This document shows positions 10,158-22,100 of a DNA stretch of 64,000 bases, one piece after another. A program made the translations under genes and the position numbers. Below the pieces are notes generated by a model, which saw only the letters and a program-made list of their open reading frames with translations, did not search any database and had not been told where the DNA came from. The stretch is taken from contig JAVGWX010000002.1 in the NCBI GenBank assembly GCA_036924085.1, positions 150,973,571 to 151,037,570 of the forward strand, written 5' to 3'. This DNA is from Ariolimax columbianus (Eukaryota; Mollusca; Gastropoda; Stylommatophora; Arionidae). Numbering within the stretch: position 1 is the first letter of the stretch; each line of letters opens with the position of its first letter.

Positions 10158-13100
10158 GTGAGTGAAATAGAATATATTGTTTTATATACATGATGCCCGA
10201 CTCGCTGCTACCCCCTGGTTTTATTTTATAACTTTAAAACCAATGAACATAATTCAATAAAATCAAACATGAACACACATTGGTGCGTGAGAAACATAAT
10301 GAGTTCAGTTCATATTAAATGTTGCAAGTGATCACCATTAGCATCAAGGCATGCTTGCACACACCTCTCCATGTTACGGTAGGTTTTCACCAGTGCATCA
10401 GGAGTTACAGACTCAGTTTCCCACCAAATGTTTTCTTGTAATTTCATGAGATTCCTTGGCTTGTTGAGAAACACTTTTCCTTTCAGCATGCCCAATAGGA
10501 AAACATCTGGTTGGGTAAGGTCAGGCGACCTTGTTGACCAAAGTCACTTAAAAATTGCACAATCTTCAAAGAAGGAAGCAATTTCAGCCATGGGGACATT
10601 TGAGGTGGGGCATGTAGCTCCATCCAGCTAGAAAATAGCCAGTACATAGTTCCAACTGGTTCACAGTATGTCCGTGTCAAATTGAAATGAACTATTTGCA
10701 TTTTTTTTTAAACGCTATAAGGGAAAACCAGGGGAAGACACACACACATACGTACATGCACACACACACACTTGCAACAATTATAATGATCTCATTATGT
10801 TTTTCACACATCAAGGTATGTCCCTGTCAAATTGTATTAACTTACGTTAATTGGTTTAAAAGTTATAAGGGAAAGCCAGGGGTAGGTAGTAAGTGGAACA
10901 CCTTGTAGTATAGAATGATGCAAAATAAGGTTTATTAAAACAAATTAAAGTGTTTTAAATGGTGGAGTGGAGTAGAGACTAATGAAAGGGTAATGTGAAA
11001 CATACTGACCAAAACACGACCTTTATGCCTATGTTGTGTTCCTGTGAAAAGGTCAGGGTGCCAAGACTAGCAACAGGGTCAGGTGAAATATATGGACAAA
11101 GACCCTTACCTCTGGCCATGAAGGTGGAGCTTAGCACTGTTATCTTTATAGTGGTGAGCTGACTGAAAAGATTTGAATTGCACTTTAGCCAGACAGACCA
11201 TGGTCCATCTTCTCAACACACCTTGATATGCAAGAAGAGCCACTGTAATCCACCACCAAAGAATGGTCATAAAGTGTTAAAATAACTCAGTTTGAGTGGC
11301 TCTCACAACAATAACCTGGACAATGAAGTAGCCCATCACAGTAGTGAAATATCAGAGAAGCATTACATTGAACTACATCACAGAGGGCCCAGACATCTTC
11401 TTGGATCCTCAAAAGTTAAGAGAGGTTGGATGCTGAAAGCAGAGAAGTTGGATGCTGAAAATAGAGAGGTTGGGTGCTTGTAGCAAGGAGATTGGATCCC
11501 AAAAACAGAGAGATTGGATATTGAATATATAGAGGTTGGATGCTGAAAGCAGAGAGGTTAGATATTCAAAATAGAGATGGCTGCTGCAAATAGAGAGGTT
11601 GGATGCTGAAAATAGAGAGGTTGGATGATGAAGGTAGAGCGGTTGGATGCTTAAAACAGAGAAGTTGGATGCTGAAAATAGAGAGGTTGGATGATGAAAA
11701 CAGAGAGGTTGGATGCTGAAAATAGAGAGGTTGGATGATGAAAACAGAGAGGTTGGATGCTGGAAGCAAGGAGATTAGATTCAAAAAACAAAGATATTTG
11801 ATACTGAAGATGTAGAGGTTGGATGCTGAAAGCAAAGAAATTGGATGCTGAAAGCAGAGAGGTTGGATATTGAAAACAGAGATGTTGGATGCTGAAAATA
11901 GAGATGTTGGATGTTGAAAACAATAAAGTTATATTTTAAAACCAGAGAGATTGGATGCTGAAAACAGAGAAGTGTAGTGAGGTTGCATCCTTAAAAGACA
12001 AGAGAGGTTGGATGCTGAAAACAGAGAGATTGGATACTCAAGACATATATGTTGAATGCTGAAAACAGAGAGGTTGAATGCTGCAAGCAAAGAGATTGGA
12101 TGCTGAAAGCAGAGAGAAAGGATGCTTAAAACAGAGAGGTTGGATTCTGAAAACAGAGAGGTTGGATGCTGAAAACAGAGAGGTTGGATGCTACAAGCAA
12201 AAAGATTGGATGCTGAAATACAGAGAGATAGGATGCTGGAAACAGAGAGGTTGGAGGCTGAGAACAGAGAGTTTGGATGCTGAAAATAGATAGGTTGGGT
12301 GCTATAGACATAGAGCTGAATATTTAATACCTAGTTACAAACTATTTTGAAAGGTAAAGGTAATCCAATAGCAGACACTGCTTTTGAGGATGTAATGTTA
12401 GAGTCTTCCTTGTACTAACCCACAGCTTTGTAAGGCAAAGTGACCAGTTCCCTTCATTGCTGCATGTGTCTTTCCCTAGCCATCAGCCAGGTGCCCAGTG
12501 GCAGCTGGGTTGATTTTGAGCTGCCTTAGCAGGATTTAAACACTGTACCTTTGCCATGAAAAGTGAGTGCTCTACCAATGCACTAATCAGCTACTCTATT
12601 TTAAGTTGCTGGTCAATTTTAGCATCATCATGTGGTAGGTTGTTGGGCATAGACAATCATGAATGTTGATAACTTCATGTTCTGATTGATGATGATTGAT
12701 TTGCTTTCTCACACCAATTGAAGCATATGGCTACCACTACAGTTGTCCCATTTGCAGAAAGATTATCTATGCATTTACAGTAGTGATTTCATAGCAATGG
12801 CTTTACTTGATGAGGTTGCTATCAATTATCAATGTTGACATGCCTCAACATGGGGATGGTAAGAAATTCTGAGTTGCAAGACCTTACACAATAACAGCTT
12901 AATGGTTACAACACTGCCAAAGAGAGAGTGCAGACCCTATACTGTTTGGTATCCTAAATGTCAGTAGGCTGGAAATCCCAGAGCAGCCAGCTTCCTTGGA
13001 TCTAGTTAGGAAAACTTCATACACAAACTTCTTAGTTCGACTCGTTCTTTATCAAGGGGTGGGGAGGGGTCACCCTTAAATGGCTCCCAACTCAGGATCC

Positions 13101-16100
13101 AATCGTTTCGTTCAGTGGGATAGTAGTCTGTCTGTTGTGGGGTCATGTATGTTGTACTTGCCTAGTGAATCTGCCAGCAAGTTGAGGCCATCCCCAAGGT
13201 CTCTTTTTGTTGTGTGGGTACCACATGGGGGCTATGATACTCCATCTTTCATTTTGTCTTCTGGATATATGACCAGACCAGTGGTGTTTTGATTGGTTGA
13301 CATGCTGTAGGACATCCTTGATGTGCGACATTCTCTGGATGTCGCTATTGTGTAGCTACTACTTATAGTCAAATGACATTTTCTTACACACATACTACTT
13401 ATAGCCAAATGAAAGTCTTAAAGAAAGACAAAATAGGAAGGCCACAGATTGGCACCTCCTAAGGGCCAATGTATGTTAAGAAAGTAAATGTAAAACAAAC
13501 TTAAAAAAGTGTCTTGGTGTACAACAGGTTTACATTCCAGAATTTTTCATTTTATAACGTATTAAAATGGGAGATGTTGCAAACTTTTACATATTTACTG
13601 CCGAAGACAGATTCGAACCGAAAGGTGCAAATACCGCAGTCAAGCTTTAAACTAGTGATACAACACATTCCATTCTCTGGACTACATCTTGCTATTTGCA
13701 AAGCCCTGTTTAGAGCTTGGTAGGGGAAGATTGACAACAAACGCAGAAGAAGAAGAAGATACATATTTAAAAACATTTTCTCAAGTTAAATTCTTTTAAT
13801 AAGCATTTATACACGTATAGTAGTCAAACTTAGTAATTAAAATCAAGATGAGCGAGGCATATCTAAGTGGTTAGAGACTCGTCTTAAAAACCAAAATTGC
13901 AGGCGTTCGGATTCATGAACAGACACGGTTGTACCAATAAGAGATGTGAAGCCATTTGAGAAATGCTTGCTGAATTTGGATGCACTGGACTATAAGGCTT
14001 AAAACAAAGCTCAACACACTTCACCATGTGAAACAATGCAAGAGCCAACAACAAAATTATTCTAAAAAGATGCATATTATAAACATTAACAATTAAAAAT
14101 GTAAAAATATTTTTAAAAATTGTTTCCGGACATTGTCCGGCCTGATTTCTATAATTGAATACAGAATCCATCCATTTGCTGCAGTGATTTCTTTATTTCT
14201 TTGCGGATTTTCATAATGAGGTCACACCATTGTATTAATGCTTCTTCTTACTGTAGAACTGGACTCACAGTAAAACTATTATGATGTTTAACACTGGTGA
14301 AAAGGACAAAAAAACTTACAAAACAATTGTGAGGTCTAACATTGGTAATAATGACAAAAAAACTGACAAGATAAGGTTAAGATTGGTGATAATTATGACA
14401 AAAATTAGATCTAACATTGCCAATCTTACAAAGCATGTAAACAAATGTGGCAGAACCTTACCGGTTAGCAGGTAAATGAATATCTGATTATTTAAGAATA
14501 GTGGTTACTTTACTTTTTTGTACACTTGTGCCATTAAGTGTCAATGGGAGATTATGTTGCCTTTCTTGTGCCAAGTGTGTTGTGTTGGTCATTGTAAGCC
14601 ACTGATGATGTAGGATTTCTCTTTTGTAATCTATCCATTTGTCATGTAGACTTCTTTGTACCTTATAGTCAGATCTTTTTGTGTTGCATGCAGACATTGA
14701 TAATTGTTCAGGTTGTATTCTGAAGCACAGTATAATGATAGTCATGTGTTACATATTGCTCAAGACCCTACCTTGCATCTCCATTCATGGTACACTGTCA
14801 TACTCATAATTGTGAGCTGACTATTGAGCATCGCTTTGCACTACATACAGGTGGACTCAGATTTACACTCATAAGTATGCCTCGAAATGTAAGAAGAGTA
14901 TTGTATCCCACTACCAAAGAAACATCATAAAGAGTTGACTCAGTTCAAGTAGCTTTGAACAACAGATTGCAATCTCATGATATGACTCTGCATCATATTT
15001 TCTGTCTTGATATATATTCAGCACAAAAGAGAGGTAGCTCTCAACATATTTCTAGTGCAATCTTTTCTCATTTGATCTCTCTAGTGACACCAATTACGTT
15101 TCTTAGACATTTCATCTCACACATTTCATCTCACATGCTGTAATTTTCCTCTCCAATTCATGTCACAGCAAAGGTGTTCTAGCATCTAGTTTCATTTCCT
15201 CTATTAAGTCTTCTATTTTCTGTAAAAAATGGTATTAATTCTAAATTCTCTTGCAGTTACTCAGGGTGAAAGCAAATGTGAACAACGGATGAAGTATGAT
15301 TCTTGTGATGGACAGTGTCAGGAAGATGAGGTCGAGGCAATCTGCAAGTGAGTTTAGGTGTTTGTGATCTTCTATAATGCATACATGTTAGCTTGTAAAA
15401 ACTGAAAACCTGTCAATCAATCAATCATAATCCTTCAACTCTGAAGTTTCAATTCTTGGACTAAAATGTTGTGATTGTTGTAGTCTGTGTTGTCAAAGGG
15501 TTTCTATTCTTTAATCTACCCTCCTGCCTCTTTAGCTGTCTGAGTGTATGTGTAGTTCATGACATGAGAGCACTTATTTGAAATTGAGAGACATTCATCA
15601 CTTCCAGTCTTGGGTATAACAGTTTTTACGACCCTCAATGAATTTGAAAAAAGATCTGCTTTATATAACTCAGAAGAACTAGCTACTCAACCAATCAATA
15701 CAAATATTTCAGCTCCCTGTGGTGCACAGGTCTTTAACAAATTCACATCAAAGTCCATCCTGTCATGTACCTTCCTATCTTAGTCCATGTATTTTTCTGT
15801 TCTTTATGTCTGTCACAGCCTCTCTTTTCCATGTGTGTTTTTCTCTACCTCCATGGCTCTTGTCCTGTGGATTCTAGCACAGAGATTGTCTTGTAATACA
15901 ATTATCTGGTCTCCTAAATGTGTGTCCTGTCAGCATTGTCTTTTCACATCAAGTCCCACTGATATCTGTCCAATCTTTTCCCATTTTCACATTAGGGACC
16001 TTATCATACCATTTCAGTCAGTTTATAAGACCCAGTCACCCATTGATATACTGACAAAGACCAGTTATTTCTCTTCCAAGTAGCATTCCCAGGAAACAGG

Positions 16101-19100
16101 CTATTTTTAAGGCAGTTTGGGTGGCGAGATGTGGATCAATGTGATACCCGTAGTAGTGAGCGTCATGCAGATGAAGCCAAGCATAGCACAGCCGCATGGA
16201 TAAAGGTGATCCACCTTCATCAGCATGCTCAGGATGTCAGGATAGCTACTACAACCCATCACTTAATGCGCTTTTCAAGGTACACAAAAGAGTGAACATA
16301 CCTATTGTAGGTATTCAACAACAGCACCCATTAATCGCAGCAATGTAGTGCCGTAAGAACTTATCACCTACCACACCTCAAGAAAAACTATAAAAAGCTT
16401 AGACAGTGAACAAATTAAGTCTAAGGGTAGCAAAGATGGCGTCATAACTGGCTGCAGGTCTACATCGCTGTTCTGTTTTAGTTCATTATAGATGTCGCCA
16501 GACCATGGATTTGTCAGGAGTTTATACTGTACAAAAGAAAAGGCAACCGCCAGGAATGCAACAATAATCGTGGAATATCGCTACTCTCTGGAGCAGGCAA
16601 GATCCTAGCGCGCTTAATGCTAAACAGGCTCAACAAACACCTTGAACAAAGCCACCACCTCCCAGAAAGCCAATGTGGGTTCAGAGGAACTGTGGACATG
16701 ATTTTTGCCGCTCGTCAAGTACAAGAGAAGTGTCGAGAACAAAATCAGGCCTTGTACACCACATTTATTGATTCGACAAAGGCATTTGATACAGTAAACA
16801 GAGGAGGGCTGTGGATGATAATGTCTAAGTTTGGCTACCCCAACAAGTTCATAACAATGGTGAAACAGCTACACGAAAACATGTGTGCACGTGTACTGGA
16901 CAGCGGTGCAATCTCTAAAACGTTTCTAGTATCAAACGGAGTAAAACAAGGATGTGTACTCGCCCCGACTTTGTTCAGCATGATGTTCGTGGCCATGATG
17001 ACAGATGTCTTCAGATCACTGGAGCTTGGAATACCAATAAAGTACCGCACAGATGACAAATTACTCAATCCCAGAAGAATGAAAGCCAAAACCAAAGTGG
17101 CTGGCGACATAATCAGGGAACTTGTATTTGCTGACGACTGCGCTCTAATGAGCAACTCAGAACTGAACATGCAGATTGGAATGGACCAGTTCTCTGCCGC
17201 ATGTGAAAATTTTGGCCTGACCATAAATGCCAAAAAAACAGGTCATGTACCAACCAGCACCAGGCATGCCGTACACAAAACCAGAGACTACAGTCAGCGG
17301 GCAAACGCTGAATGCCGTAGACAAATTCACATAGCTGGGCAGAACGCTGTCGAGATCTGTGAGCCTAGACGATGGGGTGGCAAGCAGAATGGCAAAGGCC
17401 AGCACAGCCTTTGGTAGAATGCACCCGATGGTCTGGGAACGTCGTGGCATCTGCGTCAAGACCAAACTCAAAGTCTACCGTGCAACCATCATTCCAACCC
17501 TACTATACGCTTGTGAAAGCTGGACTGAATACTCTGGACATGCAAGGAGGTTAAACCACTTCCACACAGGTTGCCTGAGGTGAATATTCCACATCTGATG
17601 GCAAGATCGTGTCACTGACATCGAGATTCTCTCGAGGGCTAACATGCCCACCATACATGCACTGCTAGAGAAAGCATGACTAGGATGGGCCGGACACCTC
17701 GTCCGTATGTCAGACGAGCTGCTCCCAAAGAAGCTTCTCTACGTTGAGCTGAGAGAGGGATGGCGCGAGAGAGGCGCCCAAAGAAATGTTTTAAAGACGG
17801 TCTGAAGGACTCACTGAAAAGTTGCCAGATAGACATCGACACCTGGGAAAGTCTTGCGCAAAACAGATCTGACTGGAGAAGCGCAGTCAAATCGGGTGTA
17901 GCTGCCGGTGAAGACGACCGTGTTGTGAAAGCCCAGAGCAGACGCGAGACGCGGAAATCCCGAGCAGCGGGAACACCATCCCCTTCTACAAACCTCGTGT
18001 GCCCGATATGTAGCAGATGTTTTCGTGCCCGCATTGGCCTGTTCAGCCACATGCGCACCCACACCCAACAGGGAAATTTGTGACAAGGATGATGTCGGCG
18101 GTCCTCATTGACAACGATGGACAGCTATTATTATTATACTAGTCGATGACTTACACTTGTGTTCACGGAGACATGTTGTTGTTTTCCATTTGGACTGGGT
18201 AATTAGTTCATTTTGTGTGTTTTCTTCCGTCCGGTTATTCTGAAATGGACAGCAGTTATTTGAATAGCACTACGCTCAAACTTGTCATATTTCACGGTCT
18301 AGTTCACACTGCTGAAATTCACAAGATTGGCCCCCTTTGTCCTAGCTGAAGACAGTGTCAGCTTTGTTGTATGAAATTTAGACACAACTATAATGAACTA
18401 CCACCTGGAGAGAGATGCGCTCTGTGAGGTGTGTAGTGGCCCAAGACAGACCTTTGTTGTATGGCAGGAGCTGGTACTACAAACTGCAATAACGGTGCCT
18501 CAACGAGCTTCTAGGTTATGGGACTGATGATGACAAATACATCATCTCCAATGGCAGCAACTGCAGTAGGGTTACTTTTATCATCAGTTTTGTTTTATTG
18601 GAGATCAACCCTTGGGGGACCTAGTGGTCTCGATGGGGCTGGAGGTCAGGGGTTCAAATCACGGTGGAAACCAAGATTTATTCACATAGATCATCTGGTA
18701 AATATCTCCCTTGATCTCTGAGTAGTGAGATCAGACACCTGTGTGCAGTGGCACACACTTTAAAAATACCTCAGTTGGAAATAGAAAAGAGTAGGCCTAA
18801 CGGTCGCTGCTCGGGCAAAATTCAAGTTAAAATCTACTCAAACTATTTTAGGGATATTCGCTTTACCATTTGGCTTTACTCAACACGGCGTCTGAGGTTC
18901 TAGGTAGGTGCAGGGTTAAAAAGAAAGCATGGATCACGAGTGAAATACTAGACATGTGACAAGAGACGACGATTGAAGGGAGCGAAGAATACACTAGATG
19001 GGATTCAGCGATATAGAGAGATAAATAGATTCATAAAGACCAAGATGAAACAGGCCAAGGTGGATTGGATAACGGCTCAGTGCGCAGTTATCGAACGGAA

Positions 19101-22100
19101 TCTGGGACGAAATGATGCCAAGGGAGCATATAAATTAGTCCAGGACTTAGTAAGACCTGTCCAAGGTCGAAATACAACGATTCAGGACAAGAGTGGGAAA
19201 TGTCTCACAGAAGCTCAAGACATTCGTGAGCGCTGGACAGAGTACTGTTCGGAGCTATATAAGCATGAAGATCGAGGTGACCCAAGAATGGCAATGTCTC
19301 CTGCAGTGAGTCTGGTAGAGGAAAATCAAACGATAACAAAGGAAGAAGTATATGAAGCCGTAAAAATGCTGAAGAGAGGGAAGGCTGTCGGTGGGGATAA
19401 TATTCCAGCAGAGCTCCTGCAAGTGGGAGGTGAGGCGACAATCACTACCCTGACTTACATCTGCAATAGAATTTGGCAGACAGGAGTGTGGCCCACCTGC
19501 TGGACAAAATCAGTCATTATACCACTGCCTAAATCGGGAAACCTAAATGTGTGTCAGAACTATCGAACAATCAGTCTGAAAAGTCATCCAAGTAAAGTTC
19601 TCTTGAGGATATTACTTAACAGACTGAATCCTCAGGCGGAGAGTATCATTGCAAAAGAACAAGCGGGCTTTCGAGCGGGAAGGAGTACCATCGAGCAGAT
19701 ATTTAATCTTCGTCTACTGAATGAGAAGTACTCAGAGTATCATCAACCACTCTACCATGCCTTCATTGACTTTCGAAAGGCGTTTGACAGAGTGTGGCAT
19801 GCGGCGCTATGGTCAACAATGAAGCATTATAAGTTCAACAGTGATATTGTGAGGGTAATTGCAAACCTTTATGAGCAGGCGACCAGCGCTGTCTCAGTAG
19901 AGGGAACGCTAGGTGATTGGTTCCGTACGACGGTGGGTGTGAGACAGGGATGTATACTCTCCCCCACACTCTTCAATATCTTCTTGGAGAGAATAATGGA
20001 GACGACCTTAAAAGGACTCGTTGGCACGGTTACAATTGGTGACATGCTTATCACCAACTTCCGGTTTGGCTGATGATATTGATGTATTGGCAGGCACAGA
20101 GAGGGAACTCCAGGAGTTGATTGGTAGATTGGATAGAACGGCCCTGATTTTTGGTATGGAAATAAATGCTAATAAAACAAAACTCATGACCAATAACGTT
20201 GCAGGGTTTCAATCTGTCTTAGAGGCAAATGGACAGGTACTTGAGGTGGTGAAACGTTTCAAATATCTTGGATCGTTGATCAGCGAAGAGGATTCGAAGC
20301 CAGAGGTAATTGCCAGAATAGCACAAACAACAGCAGCGCTGACTAGGCTGCAACCTCTTTGGCGAGACAAGCGCCTCGCCTTCGGCATAAAAGTTAGACT
20401 ACTGCGCTCCTTGGTGCTGTCAATATTTCTGTATGCCTGCGAGACCTGGACCATTACAGCAGATATTCAGGGCAGAATACGTGCAATGGAAATGCTGTGC
20501 TATAGAAAACTCCTAAATGTTACATTTAAGGATCGTGTCACGAACGTAGACATCCGTCAGAGAGTTGAAGACGCTATTGGTCCTTTTGAAGATCTGTTCA
20601 CAACTATCAAAAGACGAAAGATGGCCTGGTGCGGGCACGTCACGAGGTCCAACGGAATTCCCAACTTGATACTCTTTGGATCCGTACCGGGACAGAGAGG
20701 GCGAGGACGTCCAAGGAAGAGATGGGTGGACAACATCGCTGAGTGGTCAGGCTTTCGTCACGGTGAGATATGTCAGGCGGCGACAGACAGAGAGAGCTGG
20801 CGTGGGATTTTCATGTCTTCATGTGTGCCCCAACGACCTGATGGGTTATGGGATGAACTGAACTGAACTGAACTGAATATTCGCAATACAGAGAATATGT
20901 TTCAAAAAGGGGATGGTGTTGTTATATCATCAGGTCTTGGTTATGTGGTTAGTGGAGTGACATAGATGGCGCCTGACAGGTTATACGTCAATCTTTCTCT
21001 AATATACCTTTCCACTTCCACCAGTTCCAAAAATAGGCGATAGTATATTCCAGGGGCTAACAGATGCTGGAAATCACTAGTGGATTTTCACCAGCCAAAA
21101 ATATGAAATAAAGGAGGGCACACCTCCCCACGACGTCTAACAACATTAGTGGACCGAAGATAGCTAGATAGGAAGAATTCATGAACCCATGTGTTCTTGT
21201 TGGAAATAGAAGGAACAAGTGAAATAAGTTGAGCCAACTCAGAATGCAAACATAAACTTGTCATTGTGCTAATATGTCCTTTTAAAAACTTTTCTAAAGA
21301 ATTAAAATTAATTATATTATTCTCTTTCAGGCCAATCGAAAACAGTAAGTACAAAATGTGACATATTTATGAAACCAATATCAATTCTATCTTTATGTTA
21401 CCGACATAAGTTATCATATTTATATTAAATATTATGTTGACTTGAAACAAATGGTAAACTTACTGAAATAATAAGACTTGCTCACCCTGGTCATGGTATG
21501 TTTCAGTCTACTTTGCTAAATAGGTACCTGATTTTAAGTTTAGGAAGAATTGATAGTGAGGATGAAAGGTGATTACTCACCTCATCAGAGCTGAAATCTC
21601 ATACAATGAAGTCTCTACCAATTCATCTCTGACAGCAATGTCAGATACATGATAGCCTTTACCTTTCAAACATATGTGGCATAGTTGTTGCAGAAATATG
21701 ACAGGGTTCAAGCTTGGATTACTGTATGCTCTTGTCTACTTAACTGTAGATATTTACTTGAATTACAATTAAGGAAAGCAAGGCAGCGAGGAAATGAACT
21801 GTTTACCCAACATCGCAAAAGCTGAGGCCATGTGCAATGAATTCTCTACCACTTTCATCCCCTAAGGGATATTTACTACCAAAAATCCAAGGGGTATCAA
21901 TAACTTGGTAAATAAAAGTTAATACAAATATTAGGGTCACTTGTTGAATCTTCCTCATTTAGTTAGAATTATATACTTTTTATATACATAACTTCATCAA
22001 GTAACAGAATTCAGATATCTGAGAAGCATGTTCACAGACAATGGCAGAATAGACAGGAAGATAGAAGCAGTACCTCAGACAAGCAAACATAGTGACACAT

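Larger units (their letters stand above)
16500..18145 (+). mobile_element. LINE-A copy, 5' truncated
   Basis: Plus-strand remains of a non-LTR element without an RNase H. They comprise RT (16617-17417), thumb region (17359-17700) and C-terminal region with zinc finger (17760-18083). The end is GGACAGCTATTATTATTAT near 18140, an (ATT)n-type tail. The same family occupies 45253-50968 on the minus strand. The endonuclease is absent here. It lies in intron 2 of the host gene, in the gene's orientation. Confidence 0.85.

Noticed and set aside
13853..13930. Functional tRNA gene
   Set aside because: A-box and B-box-like segments are present but cloverleaf pairing is not preserved. SINE head is the better explanation. 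The same applies to 3312-3386, 12535-12598, 18612-18665 and 36361-36440.
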